Shown: positions 35,404 through 47,960 of the stretch, in pieces
Layout: each line of letters opens with the position of its first letter
Position numbering within the stretch: the stretch's first letter is position 1
Assembly (NCBI RefSeq): GCF_037325665.1
Contig: NC_090253.1
Location: forward strand, 16,511,252-16,575,251
DNA length: 64,000 nt
Reading direction: 5' to 3'
Source of the DNA: Littorina saxatilis
Lineage: Eukaryota; Mollusca; Gastropoda; Littorinimorpha; Littorinidae
The notes under the pieces: generated by a model
The model's input: only the letters and a program-made list of their open reading frames with translations
Database searches by the model: none
Told to the model about the DNA's origin: nothing
Position numbers and translations under genes: made by a program

Positions 35404-35744
35404 AATTGTGGAGAATATTCTACAACAGTAATTAAAGAGCAAATTAACCCACAACAAAAACATTTTTTTATGAATCCATTTTATCCTGAACTAATTTCAA
35501 ACCAATCGTTGTATGCTAGAAGCATATCTTGTTTTAAATTCCAAACCTCCACATGTGATCTGTTTCTTATTGCTATAAAATGTTTCAACTGTGGGCTTGG
35601 TTCGTGAATATTGAGCAGGTTATGAAAGCCCCTCAACAATGAATTCCGCAGGGAGACACACGTAAACTTCGAAACTTCGCATGTCAAAGGTTTCGTACAC
35701 AACTCATAGAATGACCGAACCTGACGAAACATTACACCATAAAA

Positions 35745-36790
35745 ACAGTCCCCGCGGAGTTATTTTCTCCTCTTGTGAACAGAGTTCGCGTTAGACAGAG
35801 TTTGAAAATCCCGAACGCATAGAATGACAGAATCTCACAAAACATTACAACATAATCAATCAATCAATCAATCAATCAATGAGTCTTATATCGCGCATAT
35901 TCCGTGGGTACAGTTCTAGGCGCTCTGCAGTGATGCCGTGTGAGATGAAATTTTATACGGCCAGTAGATTGCAGCCATTTCGGCGCATATTTACCTTTCA
36001 CGGCCTATTATTCCAAGTCACACGGGTATAGGTAGACAATTATTAACTGTGCCTAAGCAATTTTGCCAGGAAAGACCCTTTTGTCAATCGTTGGATCTTT
36101 AACGTGCACACCCAATGTAGTGTACACGGGGGGAGGTTCGGACACCGAAGAGAGTCTGCACACAAAGTTGACTCTGTGAAATAAATTTCCGCCGAACCTG
36201 GGATCGAACTCACGCTGACAGCGGCCAGCTGAATACAAATCCAGCGCGCTACCAACTCCTCTTGTGAACAGAGTTTGCGTTAGACAGAGTTTGAAAATCC
36301 CGAACGCATAGAATGACAGAATCTCACAAAACATTACAACATAAAAACAGTCACCGCGGAGTTATATTAATTCTCCTCTTGTGAACAGAGTTTGCGTTAG
36401 ACAGAGTTTGAAAATCCCCAACGCATAGACTGACAGAATCTCACCAATCATTAAAGCATAAAGACAGGCATCGCGGAGTTAATAATAATATGTTCTCCTG
36501 TTGTGAAAGCGGTTTACGGTTGACAAAGTTTTGAAATCCCCAGTGCATAGAATGACAGAATCTCATTTAAGCATAAAAAACAGGCATCGCGAAGTTATGT
36601 TCTCCTGTTATGAAAGCAGTTAATGATAGACAAAGTTTTGAAATCTCTAGCGCATAGAATGACAGAATCTTATTTAAGCATAAAAACAGGCATCGCGGAG
36701 TTATGTTCTCCTGTTATGAAGGCAGTTAATGATAGGCAAAGTTTTGAAATCCTCAGCGCATAGAATGACAGAACCTCACCAAAAGTTTAT
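35745..36790. repeat. 118-bp degenerate tandem array at the outer end
   Basis: At least six units with the cores CATAGAATGACAGAATCTCA and TTCTCCT(C/G)TTGTGA, increasingly diverged outward, interrupted by a SINE at 35861-36253. The detectable palindrome ends within it because the window starts there. Confidence 0.8.
35861..36253 (-). mobile_element. SINE with ATTG tail and tRNA-like head (right arm only)
   Basis: Minus strand: a head resembling a tRNA promoter (GAGTTCGATCCCAGGTTCGG as B box), a body containing AAAGGGTCTTTCCTGG, and a tail of GATT/ATTG repeats at 35861-35880. It splits a 118-bp unit. Absent from the matching left-arm position. A diverged relative lies at 3107-3400. Confidence 0.82.
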
Positions 36791-36925
36791 AAACATACTT
36801 CAACAGAGATTGAAATTTCACATGGTGTGTGACTGTTTCGTCGGTCTACCTCAATCCACAATCCCCTCAAATCCCAAACACCTTTCTTCCTTTTTGTCCA
36901 CAAAATAACCTAGGAAACCTGAGCC

Positions 36926-38466
36926 TCACTGTCTTGGAGTCTGGTACATGTTCTCATAAAAAGGTCTCCGGATTCTGATGGTCCGGTTGTTGGTGTGTAG
37001 AAAAACGTAGGGCGTGGCTCTGGACGCCCCCACGCTGGGGAGAGCTGTTTTCTCCCCTTGCAACCTGTAGGCGGGAACCAGCTGGGGTCTGATGCCAACT
37101 GAGTGCGCACCAGGGTTGATGGTGCGTGCCAAGGAGCGAACGCGGGCCGATCCTGAAGTAATGTGATTGGTGGTCGCGTCTCGGTAAAACGTGGATCGAA
37201 GCGAGCCCAAAGCCTGGGACAATGTCAGGGGGTTCGAAGATGGCTGAGGGGAGGCACTGATGCTTCCTCGCCGTACACCTGCCGGTGTGCTGCTGTACAC
37301 GTTCCGCGTGGATTGTTGCGTACGAGCTCCGCTGAGGCCTTGCTGCTGTTGCATCAGACGCCGCTGTTTCAGCAGGATCTGGTTAATGCGTTGCTGTCGT
37401 ATTTGCTGCTCTCGCGCTTGAAACTGCATCTGCCGTTGCTGTTGCTGCCACGCCCGGTGCTGGTTGTTGACGTCAAAGGCTGGAGGTAAAGTGCTGCCGC
37501 GTCCAGTCAAGGGCGTGCTGCTGCTGCTGCTGCTGGTAGTGTTCAAAGCCAGCCTCTGCTTCTCAACCAGCATCTGGCGTAATAGACTTGCCAGCTTCTG
37601 GATATCCACGTTGGCCACAACTGGCGTGGAAGCTTGTGTGTCTACACTTTGACCAGTATGAGTAGACGTTGCATTACCCCTTTCTTGGGTGGTTGTCTGA
37701 TTTGTTATTTCACTTGTATTGTGCACAGCAGGCTCAGACGTCTCGTGGTTCATTCTGTGTGCTGCAGACGCAGACTGCGGACTGCTGACTCGTTCCACAA
37801 CTGGCGTGGAGGCTTGTGTGTCTACACTTTGACCAGTAGAAGTAGACGTTGCATTACCTCTTTCCTGATTGGCTATCTGCTGACCGTTGTCTTGGTTGGG
37901 AGATGAAACACCAGCAAAGGGTTGGGATGGGTTCCTGGTGGTAGATTCTTCAGCAGAAGGTGATGGAGCTCCAGCCGTCGAAGGATGCTGCTCGCTAGGG
38001 ACGAGTGTGGTTGACACATCGGTGGATGACGGTGGTTGAGGTTCTAGTGGATGGAGGGCCGGATGTCCCACTGAGGAGGATGGCTGAGCGTTTGACGTTA
38101 TATCCACAGAGGTAGGGAGCTGAGTGTTGCTACCACTACCCAACCCTTGCTGACGGCCTGCCGAAGCCCCTGGCACGTCCAAAACTGTTGTGCTGCTGTT
38201 TTGAGTGTGATCTTCAACTGGCAGTGGTGGGCGTTCCATGAGATTGCTGTCTACAGCCTGTAGCTGGTCTTTTGACCCCGTTGATTGCACACTGTGCTGC
38301 TGTCCATTTCCTGGCATTATTCTAGCCGCACCAGACAGCACCGTATTTTGACCTTTCGTATTGTTAAATTCTGTCATGGATTTGAAACTCGGCACGGTGG
38401 GTGGTGCCCCTTGTTTATTGCCGGAAGTGAGGAACTCGAGGGATGGATCTGCAACACCCTCTGGGT
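36926..38466 (-). CDS. Last exon of the minus-strand gene: Ser/Thr/Gln-rich tail
   Basis: Opens at the acceptor TCTCTTGCAG (phase 1) and runs about 512 codons to a stop at 36926. The sequence is low in complexity: Ser/Thr/Gln/Pro-rich with two copies of a segment around STGQSVDTQASTPVV, a Gln/Arg-rich stretch (QQQQRQMQFQAREQQIRQQ) near the middle, and an end rich in Arg and aromatics (RTIRIRRPFYENMYQTPRQ). It has no recognised domain. The phase fits the donor of exon 44087-44323, which in turn fits the carbonic anhydrase exon. Long repetitive tails on carbonic anhydrases occur in molluscan shell proteins, so a role at the shell or mantle is a guess. Confidence 0.7.
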
Positions 38467-38636
38467 CTGCAAGAGACACAGAGAGGTGATGTTATATTTG
38501 AACACGGAATAGCAATGCATTATATGAAAGTTTACTTTAATGTAATATTCTCGTTATGAAATAACAAAAGCGTTTATCCCTGGAAAATAGCGTCCCTGTT
38601 GCACTTATGCGTGTTACATCTTGTCACATCGGTGAC

Positions 38637-38637
<1 letters not shown>

Positions 38638-38725
<88 letters not shown>

Positions 38726-38796
38726 GCATACCCACACGCGCGCGCGTGCAACATCTTGTCGTATCGGTGACCACACACACACACACACACAAACAC

Positions 38797-38853
<57 letters not shown>

Positions 38854-38863
38854 TATAGACACC

Positions 38864-38946
<83 letters not shown>
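38638..38946. repeat. Compound CA/GA microsatellite
   Basis: Two CA blocks separated by ACATCTTGTCGTATCGGTGA, then a GA tract. The spacer segment is itself duplicated (CATCTTGTCACATCGGTGAC before the first block). Confidence 0.95.
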
Positions 38947-38949
<3 letters not shown>

Positions 38950-39251
38950 CGCGCGTGGCAAAAAAATCAATTCAATTCAACAAAACACTTATTCTAACTT
39001 TTTCAAACTTCTTCTAAAATTTTCAAAAAAATCTCAAAATGCATGGACACGGCATTGTCTCGAACCTGTCCCTATCAAACACACGATTTTCTATCCCCGT
39101 CGTCTGAGATAAGTTCAGACAAGATAAGCATGGACGACATGTTCCTGCGTGTTGTACATTAGATAACTCATGTCTCCACCCCTTTTGCCAAGACTCGGCA
39201 CTCATTATAGCTGAGCATTATTAGAGAACACTTGCACATGTGACCAGCAAG

Positions 39252-39442
39252 ATGAGGACGTTTGTATTGACAGGGGCTGCCTGTGGTTTGGTGTTGCTCT
39301 TCGCCTTATGTCAGGTAAGGATACGATGTAAAAAAAAAATTTCAAAACAAATGTATTATTATTTAGTTGTAGGGGTAGTAGTAGACGAAGTTGTTGATGT
39401 TGTTGTTGTTGTTGGTGGTGTTGTTGTTGTTGGTGGTGGTGG

Positions 39443-39473
<31 letters not shown>

Positions 39474-42097
39474 GGTTTAAACACAATTGTATTCAAACTT
39501 CATCACATGAAACAATTGGGGAAAAAACAAACGAGGACACGCACTCAAGCAAATGCTTATTTTTCGGTTTTTGTTGTTGTTGTTGTATCATTCATATTAT
39601 GTTATTATTGACGTCATGATTTGCTTTCAACCCTCGAAACGGTTACTTAAACTGAATGATATTTTACATTTTTTTACACCTCGCCACCTCGCCGTCTCAT
39701 TTTTCAATTTTATTTTTTATAGACGGACCAAAGCCATTCAATCAATGTTGTTCTCTGAGTTGTATGCTTGGCTGGCTAAAAGAAGAACGCACACATTGTC
39801 CATGCAGGCAGAAGTGGGACACAAATGCACAGCCAAATCGGAATGTGCGGCGGATGAGTGCTGTCAAATCATCAACATTGTAGTCGCCAGCAAAAAGAGA
39901 CAGCTACATCCTCTTCGTCCCGTCCACGGAAATGAAGAAGGTAATTAAGAGTCAACTCAACTCAACTCAATTTTATTAATCCATATGGAAATTAAATTGT
40001 AACAATACTCATTTCCAATCAAAAGAATAAGAATGCATAATAAAAATAAAAACATCATAAGAAAATAAGTGAGTATGATTATTATGAGTATGGTCACAGT
40101 CTCACTAACGCAAACCGTCATCCGTCAAGTCAAGTCTGCCAACACACAACTCACTCACACAACAACAACAGCAACAGCAATACAATTTAACAAAAACCAT
40201 AATTCCGATAACAAAAAGACGTCCAAGAGTCCACCTCCACATCCACGCACACGCAAGGTATACAAAGCACCACATGTCGACTAGAACACCGCACATTTGA
40301 ACTACGTTAATACAGTTACTAAAAATACATACATTACAGATAACCCAGCAACAGAGTACAGTAATAATTATGACAGAGAAACATGATAGAGGCCTCTAAC
40401 ATGTGATTGGTTGAAAGCATGGATAGCTCTGGGAAAAGAATTGCGGAAACGTGACGTTCTAGCAACCATAGCCCTCAGTCTACCACTCCTGTCAATGCGT
40501 CGAGAGTCAAATTCAGGTTTCAGTGGGTGTGTCTCGTCAGCCAAAATTGAGGTCAGTCGGTCAGTCAGTCGTCTCTGGCAAACTGCATGTCGGTTTCCAG
40601 TCGTCAGATATATATTATACGAATGTGTTTATTCATGTTGCTACAGGGCGGTGGAGTTGAGAATTGCGGACGAACGGATGGGTGGACGTGTGTAGTAGGG
40701 AAGAGGATGGGTTTGAAAATGCGAGTGTGAGGATGGGTGTGCGCGCGCGTGTGTGTGTACGTGCGAGTGTGTATGTGTGTGTGTGTGTGGATAAGTGTGT
40801 GTGTGTGGGGGGGGGGGGGGGTAGGCATGGGTGTAGGTGAGTTGTCATTTGGTCGAGTGTGAATGGGCGGTTCTGGTGAGGTTATGCCCCCTCTTTCTTT
40901 CGGCTGGTAACTGGCGCCACCTCGCGGTAAGATCACACGAGAAAGGAAAAAAAACTTGCATTGGTCCCAAATAGCATATAGGTTTGGTAACAGTTCGTGT
41001 GTAAGTCGTGCATTTTATACGGTAAACAGACAATGGTCAGTTCTGGTGAGGTTATGCCCCTTATTTCTTTCGGCTGGTAACTGACGCCACCTCGCGGCAA
41101 GATAACAGGAGTTGTCTCGCGTTATCACCCCGGAAGCGCTCATTCACAGTGATTGCCATCAACGTCATACAGATTCAATGCAATGATACACTGCAGAACT
41201 AAGCTTACACAATCAGAATATCTAACTCAATACTTCTCAAAGCGATACAGCCAGACTTAAAACCCCATCTAAACGCTCGTATCCATTGCCATGCGTTTAT
41301 ATCCGTTTTAAAGTTTATTTAGGTTTAATGTGTATTGTTGCTGTTATTAAGATGATTATATTTAAGATTGATTTAAGGCGCTTATGTTGTGTATTGTTGC
41401 TGTTATCCAAGCGGAGCGCGGGCGAAGCCCGCGCGTAGCGAGGTAGTTTTTTTTTTCATCTCCCAGCACTGAAAATTTTTTTGCCAAGTGGTGTCTGTCT
41501 GTGAACATTGTTCTAGAATTCATCTTTTAGCACAATATTAGCGACACTGTTTGGACAATTCTATTAAAATTAGGCGTACAAACTGATTTTGTTTCGGGGA
41601 ATCCTCTCAGAGGATCAGAATTTTCATATAATATCATCGGAAGCTGTTACAACGGGAAAATGTGAAACTTTTGTCACTTTTTAACATGGAATTTCATCTT
41701 TGAGCGTTTCAAGCGGACTTTAATAAAATAGTTATTTGCGAATTAAGCAGCGGAAGACTCTCACCGGTTCAACATGTGTATGGTCATTAAACCTCAAAAC
41801 ATTTCAGTAAGTGGTTTAGACAAACACCTCCGACATGTGAGGGTGACTGGTTTGTAGCTGAAGAGTTTTTTTCTAAAGTGTGTTCTAAATACAAATGACG
41901 TACTGGTAATGATGTAATGAGTTGTTCTAATCTTGTTCTTGGAACTCTTGCTGTTCCAAGCTTGTTCTTAGCAAGTCTTGGTGACGAGAACAAAGACTAT
42001 CAATGAAATCTTTAGAAATAACCTCTGACAACGACGACGATGACGACGACGACGACGATAACAACAACAACAACAAATGACATCGACGACGACGACG

Positions 42098-42167
<70 letters not shown>

Positions 42168-43208
42168 AAACAACAACACGAGAACAACAACAATCACGAC
42201 AACGAACATGACAACAACAACACCAACAACTACGACGACAACTACAACGACTGGGTTATGATGACATCACCAATGATTTAAAGGCCGTTAAAAAATCGTT
42301 AAATCCTATTTCTTCACTGATTCTTATGAAATTTTAAAGGTAGGTTTGTTGTCCCCAACTTATTTTCACTCCATACTTTTCCAGAAGAAAAACATAATTT
42401 TGGCAGTTAAAAACCGTTAAATTTCAATTCTTCACCGATATTTATGAAATTTTGTGGGTAGGTTCGTTGTCCCCAACTGATTTTCACTCTATACTTTTCC
42501 AGAAGAAAGACATAATTTTGGCAGTTAAAAAACGTTAAATTTCAATTCTTCACCTATCTTTATGAAATTTAGTGGGTGGGTCCGTTGTCCCAAACTGAAT
42601 TTTAAGACATACTTTTCCAGACAAAAAACCTTATTTTTGGCAGTTAAAAACCGTTAAATCTCAATTCTTCATCGATATTTATGAAATTTTGTGGGTAGGT
42701 TCGTTGTCCCCAACTGATTTTCACTCCATACTTTTCCAGAAGAAAAACATAATTTTGGCAGTTAAAAACCGTTACATTTAAATTTTCACCTATCTTTATG
42801 AAATTTAGTGGGTGGGTCCGTTGTCCCAAACTGAATTTCAAGACAAACTATTCCAGTCAAAAAAACTTATTTTTGGCAGTTAAAAACCGTTAAGTCTCAA
42901 TTCTACACCGATATTTATGACATTTTGTGGGTAGGTTTGTTGTCAGATTTGACATGATGGCAGAATTGAAAGTGTGAGATATCCTGATGTTTCACAATTT
43001 ATGCTGCATAATTCAGCCCCATAGGCGCTTGAATTTTAGGTGGAGTTGGGGTTTTTTTCAGCCCAAACCAGTAACCCCCACATGGTTTTCATGTCCCTTT
43101 CTGAGAGACTTCAAGAAGTTTCAATTTGACGTCATGATTAGCCTGCCGCATTAGCAAGTATGAAAACACGTCATCGATGACACATTTTAAGACAGAGAGA
43201 GAGAGAGA

Positions 43209-43288
<80 letters not shown>

Positions 43289-43566
43289 CATGTACACACA
43301 GATGGACGACTTCGCTTGGGGTATGTACTGCCCGGCAGTACACATCTACTTTATTATTATTATTATTATTATCCACAGGCACGTGCCAGAAATACAAAAC
43401 AGAGGGTGCAAGCTGCGTTTCTTTTGATGTGCTGAACGGTTTCTGTGGCTGTGCCTCCGGACTCACGTGCCATTCTGTCTACGTGGGCACGCCGACACCA
43501 CAGCCTGTGCATCGCCGAGACATGAGACCTGGATACGCATCTTTCTGCACTGCTAATGCGAACTGA
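39252..43566 (+). CDS. Secreted prokineticin/astakine-like protein, copy 2 (three exons)
   Basis: Join 39252-39314, 39808-39940, 43379-43566; about 127 residues with exons of 63, 133 and 188 bp, identical in length and phase to copy 1. The signal peptide has MRTFVLTGAACGLVLLFALC. All ten mature cysteines are kept. Compared with copy 1 there are three changes in the leader, one in exon 2 (Gly to Glu) and seven in exon 3 (including Gly to Ala in FCGCAS and His to Asp in RRDMRP). About 250 bp upstream of the ATG also resembles copy 1, so the promoter was duplicated too. ATTAAA at 43608 may be the polyadenylation signal. The gene lies inside the long intron of the minus-strand carbonic-anhydrase-like gene. 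Confidence 0.85.
42026..42250. repeat. GAC/AAC triplet microsatellite
   Basis: Mixed GAC and AAC triplets; apparent poly-Asn, poly-Cys or poly-Leu frames are artefacts. Confidence 0.92.
42285..42945. repeat. 118-bp tandem array with alternating A/B units
   Basis: TTATGAAAT recurs at 42324, 42442, 42560, 42679, 42796 and 42915, giving a period near 118 bp and about 5.6 copies. Two unit types alternate in part of the array: one with TAGGTTCGTTGTCCCCAACT, the other with GGGTCCGTTGTCCCAAACTG. Confidence 0.88.
43187..43286. repeat. GA microsatellite before exon 3 of copy 2
   Basis: A GA tract about 90 bp upstream of the exon 3 acceptor; a short ATT tract also abuts that acceptor. Confidence 0.95.
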
Positions 43567-43969
43567 TACTGGTGTGTTCAACTAGGTGTTGATCGCCAAG
43601 TAGATTGATTAAAATTAAAGTCAGATTGTGATCTCGTCGAGGATGAGGCTGAGAATCTATGAGCTGAGTTGAAGTTACACAGGGGGTGTGAATTTGCGTG
43701 CTGTATTCTCCTTTTTCTTCCTCTTCTTCTGGCTTCTTTTTCTGCTTACTTTTATTGTATACCGTTGCTTTCGTCGTTGTTGTTGATTCTGTTGTTGTTG
43801 GTAGTGGTGGTGGCGGTGTTGCTATTAAACGCGCTTCTACTATTTCTGAAATACAATCATTGTTAAAAGCAAAGCTTTCTTGTTGGGAGGGGGGGAGGGG
43901 AGGGGTTAAAAAAGAAATATTATTTGTCTAAGACTGCGTTATTCCAACATTCACATTCAAGAGCACTCA

Positions 43970-44083
<114 letters not shown>

Positions 44084-44086
44084 TAC

Positions 44087-44323
44087 TGGTATTTCTATAG
44101 GTGTACGGGGAAGGGTTCGGCCCAGCGTCTGTCGTTGTCGTCAATTGAACCATCGGAGATGCTTCAGGTGTTGGTGATGACGCAACAAGTAGAGACGATG
44201 ACGGCATGGGTAACGGCGATGACGACACAGGGGGTGGGGTGGGTGCAGGCACGGCCACTGGGGTTGGCAAAGCAGGCTCGGAGGTGAAGGCGAGTCCAGC
44301 ATCTTTCGTTACAGTCTCGTGAC
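44087..44323 (-). CDS. Ser/Thr/Pro-rich internal exon of the minus-strand gene
   Basis: 237 bp between the acceptor CTGCATAG and donor GTAAGT, phase 1 on both sides. It encodes about 79 residues rich in Pro, Ser, Thr and Ala (PTPVAVPAPTPPPVSSSPLP), like a mucin-type linker. Phase 1 joins it upstream to the carbonic anhydrase exon 51897-52083 (recreating Gly) and downstream to 36926-38466 (creating Asn). No domain is recognised. Linkage is inferred from phase, strand and order, not from transcript evidence. Confidence 0.65.
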
Positions 44324-44747
44324 CTATGCAGTCAGGAAAAATATGGGACAATGATTAAATTCTATGTTTATGCTTTACCTGAACATTTGGAGAAAAGTAA
44401 ATGGGTATCAATAAGATTTTTTTTCCAAATAAAAACAAAAACAAAACACCTTCGAAAACGAGCACTCTGCACTTTTCACACTGTAACTATTAGAAATCTT
44501 CCGGGTCCAAACATTTCAAATTGATTAATGTGTTATCTTTTAAATCGAATGCGTGACTTTATAACATCGCCCCTAACATCTCAACGGGTCCGGTGTGGGT
44601 GAAAACAACCATTCTGACTTATCATTTGAACGTTTCACAAATACATCTGCACTGAAGACATTTAAATGCATGAACATTCAAGCACGTTTTGATCTAACCA
44701 CTTACTAAATCACCTCGAAAGCTCTACTCAAAAAGTAGAACAGTGGT

Positions 44748-45193
44748 ACCTGAGATGCTGAGACATCAGTGGGACCTGAGATGCTAAGACATCACTGGGA
44801 CCTGAGATGCTAAGACATCACTGGGACCTGAGATGCTAAGACATCACTGGGACCTGAGATGCTGAGACATCACTGGGACCTGAGATGCTAAGACATCACT
44901 GGGACCTGAGATGCTAAGACATCACTGGGACCTGAGATGCTAAGACACCACTGGGACCTGAGATGCTGAGACATCACTGGGACCTGAGATGCTGAGACAT
45001 CACTGGGACCTGAGATGCTGAGACATCACTGGGACCTGAGATGCTGAGACATCACTGGGACCTGAGATGCTAAGACATCACTGGGACCTGAGATGCTGAG
45101 ACATCACTGGGACCTGAGATGCTGAGACATCACTGGGACCTGAGATGCTGAGACATCACTGGGACCTGAGATGCTAAGACATCACTGGGACCT
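44748..45193. repeat. 26-bp minisatellite, 17 copies
   Basis: Seventeen units of ACCTGAGATGCT(A/G)AGACATC plus ACTGGG, nearly identical. No coding use is apparent. Confidence 0.95.
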
Positions 45194-45271
45194 GAACACG
45201 TGTCCCTACATTGCAGGCGGCCTGTCATTGCATGAACAATTTGGTCAAGATAACAAAAGTGTCCTCTCATG

Positions 45272-45679
45272 CAGGGCCGGACCAAATGAGTTGTAAGGGG
45301 GGGGTTCCTCCTTTTTTGGGGGGGCAAATCAGCGAAGTGGCGAAGCCACAAGCGCGCGCCTGCAAACTGAGCAGGCGCGCGAACTAGGGGGGTCCGGGGG
45401 CATGCTCCCCCGGAAAATTTTTGAAAAACGGTTAAAATCTGTGCAATCTGGTGCATTCTGGGCCTTGTTTTGAGGGTTAAGAGCAGCATTGTGGGGGGGG
45501 GGGGGGGTTACCTTTTTCTCATCGGATTTCACATTGAATAAAATTTGTTAGAGACACACACAAAATTTATTTAAAAAAAAAATAAAATAAAAAACACTCA
45601 AAGCAAGGTACATGCTTTTTCCAGGGGGGGGGGGGGGGGGTCCGGAACCCCTGGAACCCCCCCCCTGGGTCCGGCCCTG
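45272..45679. mobile_element. hAT-like non-autonomous element, second copy
   Basis: Same family as 30808-31123 in opposite orientation, with ends CAGGGCCGGACC/GGTCCGGCCCTG and target duplication CTCATG. It is longer because of an extra A-rich and poly-G segment. Confidence 0.82.
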
Positions 45680-47486
45680 CTCATGGGAGGTGTCTTCTCT
45701 TCAAAGGGTCTGACATCGCAGGTACCACTGTAGTATCATTAAAACAACTCTGATGCTAATGATAATATAAAACCTAATGACCATGCAAGAAATCGTGCAT
45801 GATCATACGGGGAACAAAAAGCTCGAGAGAATAAGCTGGTTGATCAGTGTGATATACACCTAATCGCACAGATATTGAGCCAGCCTACTATTAAGTCAGT
45901 AAACCCCCAACGACAGAAGCCGTTAACTCAGACAAAAGTTAACAATCATTCAACCATCAGACAAAACTGTGAAAGAAAACGACGTGCCTGTTAAAAACAA
46001 AGCAACACACATGTAACTAATTACGTGAAGAACACGACGGCCTGTTAAAACACACACACACAATGTTACTCCTTCCAGACGGATTGCAAAATAACCCCTC
46101 ACTGCAATCTTAGACAACAGTTACAGCTCCCGACAACGGTTAACTGGACACAATATACGTTTTCCGGAAATAACTCGATCATTCGTAGTTGTTTTGTGCG
46201 TATGTGTGTGCGTGGGGGGGGGGGGGTGTGTGGGGGGTGTGCGTGTGTGGGTGTGAGGTGAGATGTAAACAAATCAATAGCGTCAAAGAGAACAACAAGC
46301 TCCAATGTGCATATTTTTAAGAGGTGCTTCTCTTTCAAAGCTTTTAAAAACCTTCGCCATAGTCACTGTTCTTTCCGAAAATCGTCGGTTGCTTACATTC
46401 AAGTAGACTGAAACGATTGAAACAAGATACAGTCTCTCAATTTCTTCGTACGAAAGTACATAATATTACAAACACACGAAGCATCATAGTTGGATTAACT
46501 ATTTCATTTTCAGTGCACAGTACAGTCATAAAAGTTGATATACATCTTACGACTTTCAAAGTGCACTGTTTCCTTTTCTTTTCTTTTGATTTCCCACAAA
46601 ATAGCTGTCTCGAGATAGGAGATAGATTGTTGTGTGCAGAAGTCCACCATCAATTTCTGTCATGTTTCTGTTGCCAAATTTCGACTGGGATGTCAACTAT
46701 TTACCGTGGTCAACTTCGAAAACCTTGCTTTGAAAAAGCGTTTTCAATGTTTCAAAGAAAAGTCTTGTAATTAAATTTTCATGAAGTGAACTCTAAACCA
46801 TGTTTGTTTTTTCATTAAAAAAACCAACCTGATTCAGAATATTTGCGCAGGAGCAGTGAGAAAAGTCATACTTTTCCAAAGTTAAAATCTCAAAGCTGCA
46901 ATAATTAAAAGTTTGCGAATAGCATTTTCCTTTTCCTTTAAAAGCAGATATAACAATATAAGACCCAAGAAGCTTTGTAAACAGACATTCAGAGGACATA
47001 TATTTCTTAGATGTTCATTAGTACGCACGCCCCCTTAGTAAGTGGCAAGCAACATTCACGCCTTATTACGAACATCCTTTATGGATACACACGTTAAATA
47101 CGTTTCGTGTGAGGAAAATAATAGTTATACAATCAATTGCACACCCTTATGGAGCAAGAGCCTGTACACAAATACAGTGTGTTACACGAGAAGAAAAAAT
47201 ATGTTACTTTTGGTATCAAACAATAGATGGTAAGCAGCTATACGCACAAATATTGTCAAATAGACTGCCGTCAGAAAAGACCACAGTGCACTCTGAAAGT
47301 GGCTAACGGTTATGAGATACCTGTATCTTCCAGCGTCAACGATCATATACAAAATCACAGATGTGTGCAAGGTTTTGCTTGTGCCCAGAGCTTTCTTCTG
47401 TGTTAGCACACACCAAAACTTTACGACCCAGGGTGGTGTGCACAAGAAGGTTACCAACCGGGTGAGAGCCAGCCGTGGGATCGGAT
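45680..47486. other. Sequence without recognisable gene
   Basis: Contains poly-G/GT tracts near 46213-46258 only. Short open frames are not conserved as proteins between the two duplicate copies (one shows internal indels) and have no domains. Confidence 0.5.
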
Positions 47487-47880
47487 GGGTTGAAGTGGCG
47501 TGGTGGTAAGACGTCGGCCTCCTAATCGGGAGGTCGTGAGTTCGAATCCCGGTCGCTGCCGCCTGGTGGGTTAAGAGTGGAGATTTGTCCGATCTCCCAG
47601 GTCAACTTATGTGCAGACCTGCTAGTGACTCAACCCCCTTCGTGTGTAAACGCAAGCACAAGACCAAATGCGCACGGAAAAGATCCTGTAATCCACGTCA
47701 GAGTTCGGTGGATGATAGAAACACGAAAATACTCAGCATGCCTCCCCCGAAATCGGCGTATGCTGCCTGAATGGCGGTATAAAAACGGTCATACACGTAA
47801 AAATCCACTCGTGTTAAAAACATGAGTGAACGTGGGAGTCTAAGCCCATGAACAAAAGAAGAAGAAGGAGAAGAAGAAGT
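47487..47880 (+). mobile_element. tRNA-derived SINE with AAG tail
   Basis: Head with TGGCGTGGTGGTAAGACGTC (A box) and GAGTTCGAATCCCGGTCGC (B box), a long body, and a tail of AAGAAG repeats. A 3' fragment of a relative is at 49238-49380. The duplicate copy is at 57196-57590. Confidence 0.85.
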
Positions 47881-47960
47881 AACAAACAAACCTCAATATC
47901 AACCAATCCGACGCCGCGGGTGGCTCTCACTCGCTTGGGTAACTTTCTTGTGCACACCAT

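Larger units (their letters stand above)
20006..36385 (-). repeat. Right arm of the giant inverted repeat
   Basis: This is the mirror copy of 1-14765. It is longer because it holds extra insertions (SINEs at 32962-33288, 35095-35403 and 35861-36253; a hAT-like element at 30808-31123; a 67-bp SINE tail at 21538-21604) and a larger coding repeat array (41 against 10 units). It lacks the 1.2 kb left-arm insertion at 11636-12850 and the SINE at 746-1393. Window base 1 matches about 36385. Beyond that the degenerate 118-bp units continue without a visible partner. Confidence 0.93.
39941..43186. other. Intron 2 of prokineticin-like copy 2
   Basis: Contains a short duplicated segment (GTTCTGGTGAGGTTATGCCC at about 40872 and 41040), a G/C-rich hairpin at about 41409-41440 (GCGCGGGCGAAGCCCGCGCG), a triplet microsatellite and a 118-bp tandem array. 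The stretch GACGAACGGATGGG at 40669 matches intron 2 of copy 1 (19413). No exon is seen. Confidence 0.55.

Noticed and set aside
42012-42209. Poly-Leu, poly-Cys or poly-Asn frames
   Set aside because: Triplet microsatellite read through; no surrounding exon structure.
44748-45193. CRISPR-like array (17 regular units)
   Set aside because: The 26-bp units are directly tandem without spacers in a eukaryotic context; it is a minisatellite.
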